Source of the DNA: Pyrenophora tritici-repentis | Taxonomy: Eukaryota > Ascomycota > Dothideomycetes > Pleosporales > Pleosporaceae | Length of the DNA: 64,000 nt | NCBI RefSeq assembly: GCF_003171515.1 | Contig: NC_089395.1 | Span: 310,001-374,000, forward strand | Direction: 5' to 3' | Shown: piece after piece, positions 61,330 to 64,000 of the stretch | Numbering within the stretch: the stretch's first letter is position 1 | Layout of the letters: each line of letters starts with the position of its first letter | Translations under genes and position numbers: made by a program | The notes under the pieces: model-generated | Told to the model about the DNA's origin: nothing | Databases searched by the model: none | What the model saw: only the letters and a program-made list of their open reading frames with translations

Positions 61330-62294
61330 GGGGAAGAGGGAAAAGGGGGAGGTGGCTGTATAGCAGTATTCTGGGATTGAGATATCTTTGACGATTTGGA
61401 CTAGAGATGTAGACGCATTGCAGTTCTGGTAACCCTCCTTACAACAACAACAACAACAACAACGACAACAACCTCAGCGTCATCCCGTAACCTCATCCCT
61501 ATTCTCTTATAACTTAACTTATTCTACTCTTTCTCCATACTTCTTCCCCTTCTGTTACTGATAAACAACATGCCTAATCTTACATCCCTCCCCTTCTCCC
61601 CTTCTATTATTATTTATGTATTCCTTCTTAACCTATCCCTACCTCTCTATATCCTTTCTCTTCTATATAAGCACTAGCACTCCCACTCAATCCCACCACG
61701 CTAGACCCTCGACTCTGAACTCTAAAACCCCTTTCTATCATAGACTAACGTGTAATGTTGGGTTCATTGCCTAGCGTGGTGGATTGGACAGGTTGAGTAA
61801 GGGAGGGTTGGTGTTGTTGTCTGTAAAGGTGGGGTAGAAGGGGTGTGGGTGGTTCGGAGGGTGAGTGTAGGAGTGGAAGAAGGATAGGAATGGAAAGAGA
61901 GAAGAAGGCATATAGTACTGGTTATGTGGAAGTAGTAGGGTGGTGATTGGGTGTTTGAGATTCAAGATGATTGGATAAGAAACACGCGGGTGTAGTTTTG
62001 GTTAAAATGATGTTCTGTCTAGTGCGCGGGGAAGTAGTGTCTACTTTACCTTCTCCATGTCGAGACGCGCGATTTTATATCATAGGACTAACACTACCAC
62101 AGAATACGTTGTGTTGCTATCAGATGTGAAAAGGGCATTGTATGAGCGACGTCGTGTGCTGAAAACCAAGAGAAAGAAATATCATGTCAAAAAGCAGGGA
62201 ATCTGCTACTACCTCGACCTCTTCGCCATGCCCAACGAAAATTCTATTCTGCCGTTACCTACGCACAAGATTCATTTCGTCGTCGCTTTTGTAT
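61330..62294. other. Intergenic between convergent genes, AT-rich
   Basis: About 1 kb with a (CAA/ACA)n run at 61441-61478 and pyrimidine-rich sequence. TAGCGTGGTG(G) near 61764 is the inverse of CCACCACGCTAGA near 61694, a weak inverted pair. No gene seen. Confidence 0.55.
61441..61478. repeat. (ACA)n trinucleotide run
   Basis: About 12 ACA/CAA units with one CGA interruption, 110 bp past the DUF1479 stop codon. Confidence 0.85.
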
Positions 62295-64000
62295 TCAAAA
62301 GGGCGGTACCAACGCTTTCAGAAGATGACTTCGCTGTTTCCATTCGGGCCAATGCATGTCGCGCAAATCTTTCCAGGCATGCACCAAATCGGACGGGTAG
62401 CGGCTGCGCGCTGTAGGGTTGAGAGTAGTGATGCTCCTCTGGGAGCCCAAGACATTGATCTCGGCTGCGCTGAGATGTCCATGGCGGAAGGCGTACGTGA
62501 GCGACCAGCTAGGATAGATTGAGTTGAGTAGCTTTCCGTGGCCATTGATCCAGATCTCCCACGGTAATGGACTTCGACCAGGATGCGGTCTCTCGATCAC
62601 GGGAAACTTTCTCATCTCGCTGATCATGTCTGAGAACAGGAGAAACAGTTGTCGCTGGAGCTTGGCGATGGATATGGTGGTTTGTTCTTGCCAGCCAGAG
62701 GGGCAAATGAGCGTCAGCTTGATGGTCGCTTTGGGATGTAATTTGCAGTTGAGGAGCAGCTCCATTAACTTTTCAATGTTGATCTTGACATCGGACAAAG
62801 TCGCAGCGTGTTGAGGATATATTGTCAGTGACAGGATGAGGGGCTCGTCATCTATCTTCACCATGTTGATCATGCTTTCGAAGATCTTTGGTCCATTATC
62901 ACTGGTGGTAAGGGAGGACAGATGTCCGAAACCATTGAAGTCGGTAACAACCGTGTCACTTGTCGCTTGTATTGTGACATGGTTCGTGTGCGAAATATTA
63001 CTCCCGAATGTCGTGTTGCTCAGCGCGAACTTGCTCCGCTGAAATAGGCCGGTGTTAACACCGTGCAACGTGCGTGTATCTAGGTCGAACGTGACACCGT
63101 CGGGATTATAGCATGCGAATCTGTATATCCGTGACATGATGTGCGGGGGCATATCGGTGAGTTTTGGTGGCGTACGTGGTGTCCATGCCAGATGCCTGCC
63201 TTGCGATGAAGCTTCGAAATTGAAAAGTGTAAAGCAATGGCCTTGTATATTTGAGGGAAACGGTGGATGGGATTGTTAAACTTTACGAAGCCTCGTGCTC
63301 TAGTGTTGGGGACTTCAATAGACTGTAGAAGCCGGTTGGAGATGTCGAATCTTCGAAGGTTGAGGGCGTCCCTCTCCACAAATGCCGCAAGTAGGTTATT
63401 GAATACGTTTGCGCGAATAACGCTAGATGTCTCTTCTTCTGGGGGCCCGTATGCATTAACCTGTAGCGATCCACAATTCTGCCACTCTGTCCACAAGTGA
63501 CAACATCTTTCATACTCGGATTATGCCAGAGGAAACGCACCAACGGGAGAATATTATACACCTCTGAACTGTAGTCGCATTTAACAGGGCACAGGGTGTC
63601 TGTGTCAATAATGACCTTCCGAAGCAATTCAGCTTGCGAACCAAGGTTCGACAGGCAATGAGCCGCATGTATGGGTGGCAAGTATTCCTGATGTTCATAT
63701 ATCGATGTATCATATGTATCGGTTTCGTCATGCCGAATCACAGCCCGGGATATGATGAATGAATTATGGCCATACAGTACACCAGAAGCCTCGTGATACA
63801 ACTGACGACACGATGACAACAAGGCAAGCCCATCACCGAAATTATGACGGAACTCTTCATCAAGTCCGGCATCTTCCTCATAACTTTCCCAATACTCCCT
63901 CATATTTTGCGAGTAGGCGTCGTCGGTATGAGGCCATTGCAGCTGGCTCGGCTCTTCTGGATGGAACGCTGCAGCGTTGTGAAGCAGGATGGGCTTGTCT
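62295..64000 (-). pseudogene. Hypothetical F-box/2EXR-like gene, frame broken twice, runs off the right edge
   Basis: Three minus-strand frames read as one protein in order. Frame 1 is open from the window end to 63283 and contains LALLSSCRQLYHEASGVLYG. Near 63494 the sense moves to frame 2 (LWTEWQNCGSLQVNAYGPPE, DALNLRRFDISNRLLQ). Near 63223-63226 it moves to frame 3 (FNFEASSQGRHLAWTPRT, KLTDMPPHIMSRIYRFACYN, then on to the stop at 62295). Each change equals one missing base in a T run of the coding strand. The pieces resemble Dothideomycete hypothetical proteins with 'L..C+Q.Y.EAS..LYG' and 'LP.HI..RIY' motifs. Function is unknown. It is either a young pseudogene or an intact gene with two homopolymer base-calling errors. 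Treating frame 3 (62295-63152) as its own gene is the alternative. Confidence 0.62.

Overview
The window looks like nuclear DNA of a filamentous ascomycete (Pezizomycotina), most likely a Dothideomycete such as a Pleosporales species. Genes are single and unclustered, on both strands, with short introns (mostly 44-110 bp, gt..ag, rebuilt here by hand) and long low-complexity intergenic stretches. The proteins (14-3-3, U5-40K, BET3, SomA-like LisH protein, long-tailed aquaporin, HET-domain relic) are typical of this group. The genus is inference.

Layout. 0.3-0.9 kb: a decayed HET-domain gene (-). 2-4 kb: a secreted-type histidine acid phosphatase/phytase (+). 6.1-14.4 kb: three nuclear genes for mitochondrial proteins, namely processing peptidase beta (-) divergent from succinate dehydrogenase membrane anchor SDH4 (+), and the ATPase inhibitor IF1 (+). 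Between them lie an F-box-like protein (-) and a 14-3-3 protein (-). 16.1-20.7 kb: an aquaporin (+) convergent with an unknown two-TM protein (-). 22-24.5 kb: U5 snRNP 40K WD40 protein (-) divergent from the TRAPP subunit BET3 (+). 25.6-28 kb: a SomA/Flo8-type LisH transcription regulator (+).

29-35.6 kb is the mobile-element region. A complete 5.87-kb hAT transposon with perfect 24-bp ends and an 8-bp duplication carries, inside the zinc-finger codons of its own transposase, a second complete 3.13-kb hAT with its own ends and 8-bp duplication. Next to it sits a 158-bp foldback MITE with 59-bp perfect arms and an 8-bp duplication; its arms contain the same subterminal motif as the inner hAT. 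This nested set is the most striking structure in the window.

37-38.7 kb: a spartin/senescence-domain protein (+). 38.7-47 kb: an 8.3-kb gene-poor, simple-repeat-rich stretch ending in a possible 33-residue membrane microprotein. 47.3-48.9 kb: a 2-oxoglutarate/Fe(II) oxygenase (+). 50.4-51.9 kb: a bZIP regulator with an unusual basic region (-). 56.9-58.9 kb: a family GH1 beta-glucosidase (-). 59.7-61.3 kb: a DUF1479 protein (+). 62.3-64 kb: an F-box/2EXR-like hypothetical gene running off the right edge and broken by two apparent one-base losses, both in T runs.

There is no sign of a biosynthetic cluster, CRISPR, rRNA or tRNA. Gene models come from reading frame, splice-site and phase agreement and from remembered family features; no database search was run.
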